From contig CAZWBR010000009.1 in NCBI GenBank assembly GCA_964632305.1, positions 28,438-92,437 on the forward strand: 64,000 nt of DNA, read 5' to 3'. Shown here in pieces: positions 34,782 through 43,593 of this stretch; the first letter of the stretch is position 1; every line of letters begins with the position of its first letter. The position numbers were made by a program, and so were the translations under genes. This DNA is from CAZWBR01 sp964632305 (GTDB taxonomy: Bacteria > Bacteroidota > Bacteroidia > Bacteroidales > Prolixibacteraceae). Below the pieces are notes generated by a model that was not told the DNA's origin, searched no databases, and worked only from the letters and a program-made list of their open reading frames with translations.

Positions 34782-35765
34782 ATGGAAAAGTTAAATCATC
34801 TCATCGCGGATTTTGAAGCCAGGCTCAGGAAAGAGATCCAGGTTATTGACGCTACTCCACCGGTCCGTCTGTATGAACCGGTGGGCTATTCCCTTTCTTT
34901 GGGCGGGAAAAGACTCCGTCCCGCGTTAATGCTTCATGCCGCCTCCCTCTTTACCGATGATCTGGCAAAGGTGGTGCCGGCAGCTATCGCCATCGAGGTG
35001 TTTCATAACTTTACCCTGCTTCACGACGATATTATGGATCGTGCCGATCTTCGGCGCGGTACCCCGACGATTCATAAGAAATATGGCGAGAACACGGCCA
35101 TCCTTAGTGGCGATGCTATGTCGATAATGGCTTTCCGTTATCTGGCCCAAACCGGTAGTTCAAAATTGCCTCAGTTGCTGGACCTCTTCTCGACCACCGC
35201 GCTGGAGGTTTGCGAAGGCCAGCAGTACGACATGGAATTTGAAACACGCGATGATGTAACGATCGACCAGTACATTGAGATGATCCGGCTCAAGACGGCT
35301 GTCCTGATCGCGGCTTCGCTAAAGATAGGGGCAATGATATCAGGGGCTCCCGATCGTGAAGCTGATCTTCTTTATGACTACGGGATCAATATCGGGCTTG
35401 CCTTTCAATTGCAGGACGACTGGCTCGATGTTTACGGTGATGAGGCTACTTTCGGGAAAAAAATCGGCGGCGATATCCTGGAGAACAAGAAAACATTCCT
35501 TCTGCTGAAAGCGCTCGAGTTATCCCAGGGCGAGAACCAATCCCGTCTTCAATACTGGCTTACCGCTTCCGAAACTGATGCCCGGGAGAAGATCACCGGT
35601 GTGACCCGGATCTACACCGAGTCGGGCGCTGCTGCCGAGGCTCAATCGATGATGAAGTATTACCACGACAAAGCCATTGCCTGCCTGTCGCAGCTCAATT
35701 TACCCAAAGAAGATCAATCGGAACTGGTGGCATTTGCCGGCAAGGTACTTTCGAGGGTCAAATAA
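34782..35765 (+). CDS. Polyprenyl synthetase family protein (trans-isoprenyl diphosphate synthase)
   Basis: A 327-residue enzyme that elongates allylic diphosphates with isopentenyl diphosphate. The first aspartate-rich motif is LLHDDIMDRADLRRG, the second QLQDDWLDVYGD, and GGKRLRP lies upstream. The fifth residue before the first DDxxD is Phe (NFTLLHDD), and bulky aromatics there usually limit the product to C15-C20, so farnesyl or geranylgeranyl diphosphate is predicted (inference). It is 12 bases behind the MMPL transporter and convergent with the aminotransferase. Confidence 0.92.
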   Translation: MEKLNHLIADFEARLRKEIQVIDATPPVRLYEPVGYSLSLGGKRLRPALMLHAASLFTDDLAKVVPAAIAIEVFHNFTLLHDDIMDRADLRRGTPTIHKKYGENTAILSGDAMSIMAFRYLAQTGSSKLPQLLDLFSTTALEVCEGQQYDMEFETRDDVTIDQYIEMIRLKTAVLIAASLKIGAMISGAPDREADLLYDYGINIGLAFQLQDDWLDVYGDEATFGKKIGGDILENKKTFLLLKALELSQGENQSRLQYWLTASETDAREKITGVTRIYTESGAAAEAQSMMKYYHDKAIACLSQLNLPKEDQSELVAFAGKVLSRVK

Positions 35766-35799
35766 TTAAGGTTTTGTCTTTTCATCCCGTCGGATAGTT

Positions 35800-36990
35800 T
35801 TACGGCATCTTTTTCGCCGGCAGCTTTGCCAGTGCCGACTCAATCCTGTTCAGTGCCTCTTCCAGTGTTGCTTTCGGACATCCGAAGTTCAGACGGAAAA
35901 ACCCGTCGCCGCCGGTCCCGAACATGCTTCCCTTGTTCATCACCACGCCGGCCTCTTCAATCAATAGCTTATTGAGCTGATTTTCCGTTAACCCGTATTC
36001 CCTGAAGTCGAGCCAGGCCAGGAAGGTTGCTTCCGGAAGCATCATTTTTACTTTCGGTAGTTTTGTCGTTATATAACTGGTAAGAAACCGGCGGTTCTCT
36101 TCAAGGTAATCCATCAACTGATTGACCCAGACGGAGCCATGGGTATAAGCGGCCTCCAGGGCTATGTTCCCGAAAATATTCCCGCTTTGAATATGGATGG
36201 TATGAAGCCAGTGTTCGTATCTGGCCTTTAGTTTCTTGTTGGGAATGACCACAAAGGCAGAGGAAAGCCCGGCAATATTGAACGTTTTATTGGGAGCCAT
36301 ACAAACGGCACAGTTCATGGCCACCTCTTCCGAAACCATTGGTAATGGCAGGTGTTTATTCTCTGTAAAGATCAGGTCGGAATGGATCTCGTCGGAGATG
36401 ATGATTGTTCCGTTCTCAAGACAAATGCGCCCCAATTCGGACAACTCGTTCCGGGTCCAGACCATCCCTCCCGGATTATGCGGGTTGCAGAGGATCAGTA
36501 ACTTAGTTTGAGGGACCAGTTTCTTCTTCAGGTCCTCAAAATCGAAATAGTAACGGCTGTCGCGGAGCGCCAAAGGATTTTCCACCATTTGCCGTCCCGT
36601 ACCTTTCACGCAGGTGACGAAGGGAAAATAGACCGGGGGTTGTACCACCACTTTATCGCCGGGTTCCGATAAGGCCAGAATAAGGGTGGTGACTGCCGGG
36701 ACCACGCCCGGACTGGAGGAGAGCATCCCTTTTTCAACGTTCCATTGATGCCTTTGCTGTAACCAAGTGATGATCGAGGTAAAATAACTCTCCGGACGAA
36801 ACGAATAGGCCAGGATCTCGTGCTCCATTCTCTTTCGGATGGCCTCGACGATAAAATCGGCCACACGGAAATCGGTGTCGGCCACCCAAAGCGGCAAGGC
36901 ATTGGCATTTCCGAATAAGGCAAGCTGGTCGTACTTAACACAATCGGTTCCGCGCCTTTCGATGATCTCATCAAAATTATACTTCTTCAT
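35800..36990 (-). CDS. MalY/PatB-type aminotransferase (probable cystathionine beta-lyase)
   Basis: A 396-residue fold-type I PLP enzyme. The Schiff-base lysine is in MAPNKTFNIAGLSSAF. The Asn/Pro of LLILCNPHNPGGMVW and the Asp of IISDEIHSDLIF line the cofactor, and an Arg near the C-terminus (FFRLNFGCP) binds the substrate carboxylate. The N-terminal FDEIIERRGTDCVKYD and LPLWVADTDF are typical of the MalY/PatB group, which cleave C-S bonds of cystathionine or cysteine conjugates. It is transcribed away from the hut operon across a 276-base control region. Confidence 0.9.
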   Translation of the reverse strand: MKKYNFDEIIERRGTDCVKYDQLALFGNANALPLWVADTDFRVADFIVEAIRKRMEHEILAYSFRPESYFTSIITWLQQRHQWNVEKGMLSSSPGVVPAVTTLILALSEPGDKVVVQPPVYFPFVTCVKGTGRQMVENPLALRDSRYYFDFEDLKKKLVPQTKLLILCNPHNPGGMVWTRNELSELGRICLENGTIIISDEIHSDLIFTENKHLPLPMVSEEVAMNCAVCMAPNKTFNIAGLSSAFVVIPNKKLKARYEHWLHTIHIQSGNIFGNIALEAAYTHGSVWVNQLMDYLEENRRFLTSYITTKLPKVKMMLPEATFLAWLDFREYGLTENQLNKLLIEEAGVVMNKGSMFGTGGDGFFRLNFGCPKATLEEALNRIESALAKLPAKKMP

Positions 36991-37113
36991 CGGATCAATT
37001 CAAAGGTTATCATCACAAATGTATCATAAAGTCGAATAGGTTATTGATTTAATGTTGTTGAATAGCATGACCAAAATCATTTTAAGTGAAGAATAATGAA
37101 GTGGAGATATTGC

Positions 37114-37221
37114 TAAATTTGATAAAAAAGACATTCCTGTCCGGATAATAGAGTGAGATTCTTTACTTCTAACGAAGTAAGAAGTCTCACACTCAGTTTA
37201 ATTATCTGAATTTGTCGGACA
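37114..37221 (+). promoter_or_regulatory. hut operon promoter and structured leader
   Basis: TAAATTTG at 37114-37121 is an exact -7 box (no clear -33). Downstream, TGTCCG (37138-37143) pairs with CGGACA (37216-37221), enclosing a stem-loop with arms at 37153-37169 and 37174-37190: GTGAGA plus TTACTTC against GAAGTAA plus TCTCAC, with an internal bulge and loop TAAC. There is no T tract, so it is more likely a regulatory leader or operator than a terminator. hutH begins at 37267. Confidence 0.45.
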
Positions 37222-37266
37222 TCAGTGATAACGAGTTTCAGGTTTCAAACTAACACATTCCTTTAT

Positions 37267-38844
37267 ATGCCAAAGCAGAGAGTTTTTCATTATGGAAAGG
37301 ATTATTTAACCCCCGGGTTGGCCTTGATGATTGCCTCAGGGGAAATCGCAGGGATAATTACCCGCGAGGTTGCCGGTTTGGTTGAAAAGTGCCGGGCGAA
37401 TGTCGATCAGCTTATCGCCGGGCATAAGGTCGTTTATGGGATCAATACCGGCTTTGGACCGCTTTGCACCACAAAAATATCGGATGAAGACACCAGGAAA
37501 CTTCAGGTTAATATTCTGAAAAGTCACAGTGTCGGGGTGGGTAGCCCCATCGACCCGGAGATCGCCAAGCTGATGATGATCCTGAAAGTTCATGCTCTGG
37601 CGAAGGGCTATTCCGGTATCGCGATGGGAACCCTGGAGCGGATTATCTGGCATATCGACAACAATATTATACCGGTGGTCCCGTCGCAAGGCTCGGTTGG
37701 CGCTTCCGGCGACCTGGCCCCGCTGGCCCATCTTTTCCTGCCACTGATTGGTGAAGGAAAAGTCTTTGAAGGTAGTGAAATTGTAGATGCCCGGAAGATT
37801 ATAAATCAATACGGTCTAAAGCCGATCGAACTGGGGGCCAAGGAAGGATTGGCTTTAATTAACGGGACCCAGTTTATTGCAGCTCACGCTGTTAAATTGG
37901 TGGAAAGGCTCCAAAACTGTCTGGATAATGCTGATATCATTGCGGCAATGAATCTTGAAGCGATGGTGGGTTCGGTGAAAACCTTCAGGAAAGAGCTTCA
38001 TGCCTTGCGTCCCTATTCCGGTTCGGTTTATGTGGCCGAGAGGATGAGGCTGATGATCGGCAATTCGGAGATTGTCCAGTCGCACCGCAATTGTTCCCGT
38101 GTCCAGGATCCTTATTCCCTGCGCTGTATCCCCCAGGTCCATGGGGCATCGCGTAATGCCTGGCTTCATCTGAAAGAGGTGCTGCTTATCGAGTTGAACT
38201 CCGTCACCGATAATCCGATCCTGCTGGAAGATGGGTCGGCGGTCTCGGGTGGTAATTTCCACGGACAGCCCTTGGCTCTTCCGCTGGATTATGTGGCAGT
38301 AGCCGCCTCCGAACTGGGGAATATTGCCGACCGGCGGATCTATCTCTCCCTGAAAGATACCATCCCCGGTCTGCCGAAACTGCTAATGAAAGAGACGGGC
38401 CTGAACTCCGGTTTTATGATTCCTCAATATACCACGGCAGCCCTGGTCAGCGAGAATAAAAGTCTCTGTTACCCGGCCAGCGCCGACAGTATTCCTACTT
38501 CTCTGGGTCAGGAGGATCATGTGAGCATGGGCTCGATCAGTGCCCGTAAGGCCTTGGCTATCGTTGATAATCTGGAGAAAATTCTCGGGATTGAACTCTT
38601 TTGTGCCGCGCAGGGATTCGATTTCCGTAAACCGTTGAAATCGGGACCGGTTATCGAGGCGTGTCATCAGCACGTGCGGAAATCCATCCCGTTTGCCAAA
38701 ACCGATCATATCATGTCGGAGGAGATGAATAAAGCCATCGGTATGGTGAAAAACAAAGAATTGGTTATCCTGGCAGGGAAAATCGCGAAACAGGAACAGA
38801 TTGACCTAAAAAATGAACATCATGAACTATTCGGACTTTATTGA
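37267..38844 (+). CDS. hutH: Histidine ammonia-lyase
   Basis: It deaminates L-histidine to urocanate. From the ATG at 37267 (MPKQRVFHYGKDYLTPG) it has 525 residues; the frame extends to 37225 but those 14 residues are not family-like. The self-cyclising MIO triad Ala146-Ser147-Gly148 is in GSVGASGDLAPLAH. The active-site Tyr is in VYGINTGFGPL, and QDPYSLRCIPQVHG and NSVTDNPIL are further signatures. It is the first gene of the hut operon and its end overlaps the next gene by about 30 bases. Confidence 0.96.
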   Translation: MPKQRVFHYGKDYLTPGLALMIASGEIAGIITREVAGLVEKCRANVDQLIAGHKVVYGINTGFGPLCTTKISDEDTRKLQVNILKSHSVGVGSPIDPEIAKLMMILKVHALAKGYSGIAMGTLERIIWHIDNNIIPVVPSQGSVGASGDLAPLAHLFLPLIGEGKVFEGSEIVDARKIINQYGLKPIELGAKEGLALINGTQFIAAHAVKLVERLQNCLDNADIIAAMNLEAMVGSVKTFRKELHALRPYSGSVYVAERMRLMIGNSEIVQSHRNCSRVQDPYSLRCIPQVHGASRNAWLHLKEVLLIELNSVTDNPILLEDGSAVSGGNFHGQPLALPLDYVAVAASELGNIADRRIYLSLKDTIPGLPKLLMKETGLNSGFMIPQYTTAALVSENKSLCYPASADSIPTSLGQEDHVSMGSISARKALAIVDNLEKILGIELFCAAQGFDFRKPLKSGPVIEACHQHVRKSIPFAKTDHIMSEEMNKAIGMVKNKELVILAGKIAKQEQIDLKNEHHELFGLY

Positions 38845-40495
38845 AAAATATGCTGCTCATCCCGAATACCGGGCTCCAAGGGGTTCAAAACTAAATGCCC
38901 GTTCGTGGCAAACCGAAGCCCCATTGCGGATGTTGCTGAATAATCTGGACCGCGAGGTGGCCGAGAATCCCGATGGACTGATCGTCTACGGGGGTACCGG
39001 GCAGGCCGCCAGGAACAAAGAGGCCCTGCAGGATATCATCCGATGCCTGCTTGATCTGGATGAAGAACACTCGCTGCTGATCCAGTCGGGTAAGCCGGTC
39101 GGGATCGTCCGTTCTCATCCCGAGGCGCCGAGGGTTCTGATCGCCAACAGTAACCTGGTCCCGGCCTGGGCCAACTGGGAACATTTCGAAGAGTTGAAGC
39201 GCCGCGGATTGATGATGTACGGGCAGATGACTGCCGGAAGCTGGATCTATATCGGGACCCAGGGAATCCTGCAGGGAACCTATGAAACATTCGTGGAATG
39301 CGGCCGGAAATATTTCAACGGAGATCTCAGTCATAAATTACTTGTATCCGGTGGCCTCGGCGGGATGGGTGGCGCCCAACCCCTGGCCGCCACGATGGCC
39401 GGAGCCACGTTCCTCGGCGTCGATGTCGATGAGGAACGAATAAAGAAACGGTTGCAGACCAGATATATCGATCATATCTCTTACGATTACGAAGAGGCCA
39501 AATGCCTGGTCCTCGAAGCAAAATCCAAAGGGGAGGCGATCTCGGTAGGACTGGTCGCCGATATCGGCGATACACTCGAAAGACTACTGAACGACCGGAT
39601 CATTCCCGATATCCTTACCGACCAGACTTCAGCTCACGATCCGTTGTTCGGTTATGTTCCCAACGGCTTAACCTTGGATCAGGCAAGGACGCTTCGGGTG
39701 GAAGATCCAGAAAAATATAAAGCGATGGCCATGAAAAGTATGGCCCGTCATGTCGGATTTATGCTCGGGATGCAACGGCAGGGCAGTGTGACTTTCGATT
39801 ACGGCAATAATATTCGGGAGATGGCCCGGAAAGGGGGCGAACCCAATGCCTTCAATTTTAATGGTTTTATCCCGGAATTTATCCGTCCCCTCTTTTGCGA
39901 AGGGAAAGGTCCCTTCCGTTGGGCGGCCCTCTCGGGCGATCCCGAAGATATTCTGGTTACCGATCGGGTATTGATGGAAGCTTTTCCCGAAAACGGCCAC
40001 ATGATCAACTGGCTGATGAAAGCCGAAGAAAGGGTGGCTTTCCAGGGACTTCCTTCGAGGATCTGCTGGCTGGGTATGGGCGAAAGGGAACGGGCAGGAC
40101 TCCTGTTTAATGATCTGGTTCGAAGCGGGAAAGTGAAAGCCCCGATCGTCATCGGGCGCGATCATCTCGATTGTGGCTCCGTGGCTTCTCCCAACCGCGA
40201 GACGGAAAAGATGAAGGATGGCAGTGATGCCGTCTCCGACTGGCCATTACTCAACCTGATGGCCAATACCAGTGGCGGGGCCACCTGGGTCTCCTTCCAT
40301 CATGGCGGAGGCGTTGGAATGGGCTATTCGCAACATGCCGGGATGGTGGTGGTGGCCGATGGAACCGACCGCGCCGGGCGATGCATCTGTCGGGTGCTGT
40401 ACAACGATCCGGCAATGGGGATTTTCCGCCATCATGACGCGGGCTATGCGGAGGCTACCGAAAATTTGCATAAATTGAACCTTGAATTTCTGTAA
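38813..40495 (+). CDS. hutU: Urocanate hydratase
   Basis: It adds water to urocanate to form imidazolone propionate. 560 residues, the usual length. The NAD-binding loop is SGGLGGMGGAQPLAATMAGA, and the conserved cysteine segment IGRDHLDCGSVASPNRETE and GGATWVSFHHGGGVGMGYS mark the active site. Start: the ATG at 38813 or the next at 38822 (MNYSDFIEKYA); both overlap the end of hutH by 23-32 bases, pointing to translational coupling. hutI follows 9 bases after its stop. Confidence 0.96.
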   Translation: MNIMNYSDFIEKYAAHPEYRAPRGSKLNARSWQTEAPLRMLLNNLDREVAENPDGLIVYGGTGQAARNKEALQDIIRCLLDLDEEHSLLIQSGKPVGIVRSHPEAPRVLIANSNLVPAWANWEHFEELKRRGLMMYGQMTAGSWIYIGTQGILQGTYETFVECGRKYFNGDLSHKLLVSGGLGGMGGAQPLAATMAGATFLGVDVDEERIKKRLQTRYIDHISYDYEEAKCLVLEAKSKGEAISVGLVADIGDTLERLLNDRIIPDILTDQTSAHDPLFGYVPNGLTLDQARTLRVEDPEKYKAMAMKSMARHVGFMLGMQRQGSVTFDYGNNIREMARKGGEPNAFNFNGFIPEFIRPLFCEGKGPFRWAALSGDPEDILVTDRVLMEAFPENGHMINWLMKAEERVAFQGLPSRICWLGMGERERAGLLFNDLVRSGKVKAPIVIGRDHLDCGSVASPNRETEKMKDGSDAVSDWPLLNLMANTSGGATWVSFHHGGGVGMGYSQHAGMVVVADGTDRAGRCICRVLYNDPAMGIFRHHDAGYAEATENLHKLNLEFL

Positions 40496-40504
40496 GAGAT
40501 AGAG

Positions 40505-41776
40505 ATGAAAAAACTGACCATCACCGGACCTTTCAGGCAACTGCTCACGATGGATCATCTTCCGTTAAAGGGAAGCCTTGCCGATTCGCAGTTGGAAATC
40601 ATCGAAGAGGCCGGGATCGTTTCTTCAAATGGGAAGATTGTAGAAATCGGAAAGTTTCAGGAGCTCTGTTCAAAATATAAGAAGGTAAATAGTTCCGGTC
40701 CATCCGGGGCAAAGGAGGTAACCCTTCAGGAGACCGGCTTTGATGCGGTGGCTCTGCCGGGAATGGTGGATGCCCATACCCATCTCTGCTGGGCCGGAAG
40801 CCGGGCGAACGATTATGCCCTCCGGCTTGAAGGAAAATCCTATCTTGAGATCGCGCAAGGTGGCGGGGGAATATGGGATACCGTTACCCGGACCCGGACC
40901 GCTTCTTCCGATGATCTCATCAGTCAGATTAAATCAAGGGCCCTGCGGTTGATTAATCACGGTGTTACTACCGTGGAGGTGAAGAGCGGCTATGGTTTAT
41001 CTCCCCTGGAGGAGTTGAGATTGTTGCGGGCCATCCATCAGTCGAATAAGGGTTTGCCGATCGATCTGGTGCCTACCTGTCTGGCTGCCCATGTCCGTCC
41101 CCGCGATTTTAAAGGTACTTCACCGGAATATCTCTCGTGGATTGCCGAACAGCTTTTCCCGCAACTGTTGAACGAACAACTGACCCGCCGGATCGATATC
41201 TTTATCGACGAGGGGGCATTCACCGTGGCGGAGGCCCGCACCTACCTTCAGATCGCGAAAAACCAGGGTTTCGACCTGGTGGTCCACGGCGATCAGTTCA
41301 CCGGGGGAGGAGCAGCGCTGGCTGTGGAGCTGGGGGCCGGAAGTGTGGATCATCTCGAAGCGGTCTCCGATTCCGCCATAAAACTATTGGCCGGATCCGA
41401 TGTTATCCCGGTGGCCTTGCCCGGCGCCTCGTTAGGATTGGGTTGCAGCTTTGCCCCGGCACGGAAACTGCTGAACGCCGGTTGCAGCCTGGCTATCGCT
41501 TCAGACTGGAATCCAGGCTCTGCCCCGATGGGTGATCTGTTATTGCAGGCCGCACTGCTGGGTAGTTTTGAGAAGCTGACCATGGCCGAGACCTGGGCGG
41601 GTATCACCTTCAGGGCCGCACAGGCTTTGGGACTTAATGACCGCGGAATCCTGAAAACAGGGATGCTGGCCGATTTTATCGCCTTCCCGGTGACGGATTA
41701 CAGAGATATTTTGTATAATCAGGGAATGATAAAGCCGGTGCGCATCTGGAAAAATGGTGTGCCGGTAAAAGGATAA
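40505..41776 (+). CDS. hutI: Imidazolonepropionase
   Basis: An amidohydrolase-superfamily enzyme of 423 residues that opens imidazolone propionate to formiminoglutamate. Metal ligands are visible in MVDAHTHLCWAGSR (HxH), DLVVHGDQF, GSVDHLE and IASDWNPGSAP (the catalytic Asp). The substrate-binding KSGYGLSPLEELR segment is typical. It is the third gene of the operon, 9 bases after hutU and 20 before ftcD. Confidence 0.96.
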   Translation: MKKLTITGPFRQLLTMDHLPLKGSLADSQLEIIEEAGIVSSNGKIVEIGKFQELCSKYKKVNSSGPSGAKEVTLQETGFDAVALPGMVDAHTHLCWAGSRANDYALRLEGKSYLEIAQGGGGIWDTVTRTRTASSDDLISQIKSRALRLINHGVTTVEVKSGYGLSPLEELRLLRAIHQSNKGLPIDLVPTCLAAHVRPRDFKGTSPEYLSWIAEQLFPQLLNEQLTRRIDIFIDEGAFTVAEARTYLQIAKNQGFDLVVHGDQFTGGGAALAVELGAGSVDHLEAVSDSAIKLLAGSDVIPVALPGASLGLGCSFAPARKLLNAGCSLAIASDWNPGSAPMGDLLLQAALLGSFEKLTMAETWAGITFRAAQALGLNDRGILKTGMLADFIAFPVTDYRDILYNQGMIKPVRIWKNGVPVKG

Positions 41777-41796
41777 GAATATAACGATATTAAGAT

Positions 41797-43482
41797 ATGG
41801 AACAGATTATTGAATGCGTCCCCAATTTCTCCGAAGGAAGGGATATGACCATCATTAAACAGATCACCGATGCGGTAGAACGGGTACCCGGGGTTAAACT
41901 TTTAAATGTCGATCCGGGTTATGCCACCAATCGAACGGTGGTCACCTTTGCCGGAAATCCCGAAGCAGTGACGGAAGGGGCTTTTCAAGCCATCAAAAAG
42001 GCGGCTGAACTGATCGATATGCGTAACCACTATGGTGAGCATCCCCGTTTCGGCGCCACCGATGTTTGTCCGCTGGTGCCCATCTCCGGCATTTCCATGG
42101 AGGAAACCGTGGAATATGCCCGCAAGCTGGCGAAGCGGATAGGTGAGGAGTTGGGAATCCATGTCTACTGTTACGAGTTTGCCGCTTTCGAAGAGAAACG
42201 TCAAAGTCTGGCCAACTGCCGTTCCGGGGAGTATGAAGGATTGGAAGCTAAAATAAAAATTCCCGAATGGAAACCCGATTTCGGTCCGGAAACCTTTAAT
42301 GCCAAATCGGGCGCTTCGGCTATCGGGGCCCGTAATTTTCTGATCGCCTATAATATCAATTTAAATACCACTTCAGTCCGAAGGGCCAATGCCATCGCTT
42401 TCGATGTCCGGGAGAGCGGCCGCGTGGTGCGGGAAGGTGATCCGCTAACCGGAAAAATTGTCCGGGATGAAAACGGCGAGGCAGTCCGTATCCCGGGATC
42501 GCTGAAAAGAGTAAGGGCCATCGGCTGGTACATCAAGGAATACGGGATTGCCCAGATCTCGATGAACCTGACCGATATCACCGTTACCCCGATCCATGTC
42601 GCCTTTGACGAGGTCTGCGAGAGGGCCCGCGAACGGGGGTTGAGGGTCACCGGATCGGAACTGATTGGTCTGATCCCGCTTAAAGCGATACTGGAGGCCG
42701 GTAAATATTTTCTGCGCAAGCAAAACCGTTCAACGGGAATTCCTGACCATGAAATCATTGATATAGCTGTTAAATCGTTGGGATTATCTGAATTAGCCCC
42801 CTTTGATCCGAAGAAGAGGATCATCGAATACCTGCTCGAAGAGCCGCAACCCGATAGGTTGGCCGATCATACTCTGACTGGTTTTGCCGAGGCTACCGCT
42901 GCCGATTCGGCCACTCCCGGCGGAGGATCTGTCTCGGCCGTGGTCGGGGCCTTTGGAGCAGCCCTGGGAACCATGGTGGCCAATCTGTCGGCCCATAAAC
43001 GTGGCTGGGACGATCGTTGGGAGGAATTCTCCTGTTGGGCCGAAAAAGGGAAGTATTTCTACGATGAACTGCTTAAGATGGCCGATGAAGATACCAACGC
43101 CTATAACCTGGTGATGGAAGCTTATGGCCTGCCGAAAGAGACGCCGCAACAAAAAGAAGCCCGAAAAGCGGCTATACAGGCTGCCACGATTAAAGCGATC
43201 GGGATCCCCTTCCGGGTGATGGAGCTGGCTTATCAGTCGATGGAGGTGATTGGCAAAATGGCCGAAACAGGCAATCCGAATTCGGTCAGCGATGCCGCCG
43301 TAGGAGCGCTGTGTGCTTATACCGCGGTAGCCGGAGCCCATCTGAACGTGAAGATCAATGCTTCAGCGATCAGCGACCGGTCGCTGATCGAAGACTATGT
43401 GGTGGCTGCCAACGAAATTGAACTGAAGGCCCGTCGGGAGCGTGACCGGATCGTGGAGCTGGTCAACCAAAAACTGGGTTAA
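41797..43482 (+). CDS. ftcD: Bifunctional glutamate formimidoyltransferase / formimidoyltetrahydrofolate cyclodeaminase
   Basis: A 561-residue fusion. Residues 1 to about 330 are the formimidoyltransferase (IIECVPNFSEGRDMTII at the start, HYGEHPRFGATDVCPLVP with the catalytic His). Residues of about 350-555 are the cyclodeaminase (FAEATAADSATPGGGSVSAV, NAYNLVMEAYGLPKET). Together they move the formimino group of formiminoglutamate to tetrahydrofolate, release ammonia and yield glutamate and methenyl-THF. The gene replaces HutG or HutF/HutG, so this route feeds the one-carbon pool. It is the last gene of the hut operon. Confidence 0.95.
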   Translation: MEQIIECVPNFSEGRDMTIIKQITDAVERVPGVKLLNVDPGYATNRTVVTFAGNPEAVTEGAFQAIKKAAELIDMRNHYGEHPRFGATDVCPLVPISGISMEETVEYARKLAKRIGEELGIHVYCYEFAAFEEKRQSLANCRSGEYEGLEAKIKIPEWKPDFGPETFNAKSGASAIGARNFLIAYNINLNTTSVRRANAIAFDVRESGRVVREGDPLTGKIVRDENGEAVRIPGSLKRVRAIGWYIKEYGIAQISMNLTDITVTPIHVAFDEVCERARERGLRVTGSELIGLIPLKAILEAGKYFLRKQNRSTGIPDHEIIDIAVKSLGLSELAPFDPKKRIIEYLLEEPQPDRLADHTLTGFAEATAADSATPGGGSVSAVVGAFGAALGTMVANLSAHKRGWDDRWEEFSCWAEKGKYFYDELLKMADEDTNAYNLVMEAYGLPKETPQQKEARKAAIQAATIKAIGIPFRVMELAYQSMEVIGKMAETGNPNSVSDAAVGALCAYTAVAGAHLNVKINASAISDRSLIEDYVVAANEIELKARRERDRIVELVNQKLG

Positions 43483-43562
43483 CCGTTATTGGTCCGAAAG
43501 GGAGCTCATTCGTTCATCACATTATTTAACATCCAACATCTTCAGGCAAAAAAATATTTCCG

Positions 43563-43570
43563 TAAGTTTG
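43563..43570 (+). promoter_or_regulatory. Candidate -7 box of the penicillin-binding protein gene
   Basis: TAAGTTTG matches TANNTTTG, 23 bases before the ATG at 43594. The -33 element is unclear. Confidence 0.4.
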
Positions 43571-43593
43571 TATGCTTTAAGAATTAAGCTGGT

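Noticed and set aside
37153..37190. Transcription terminator between the aminotransferase and hutH
   Set aside because: The flanking genes diverge, so no transcript should end there, and there is no T tract.
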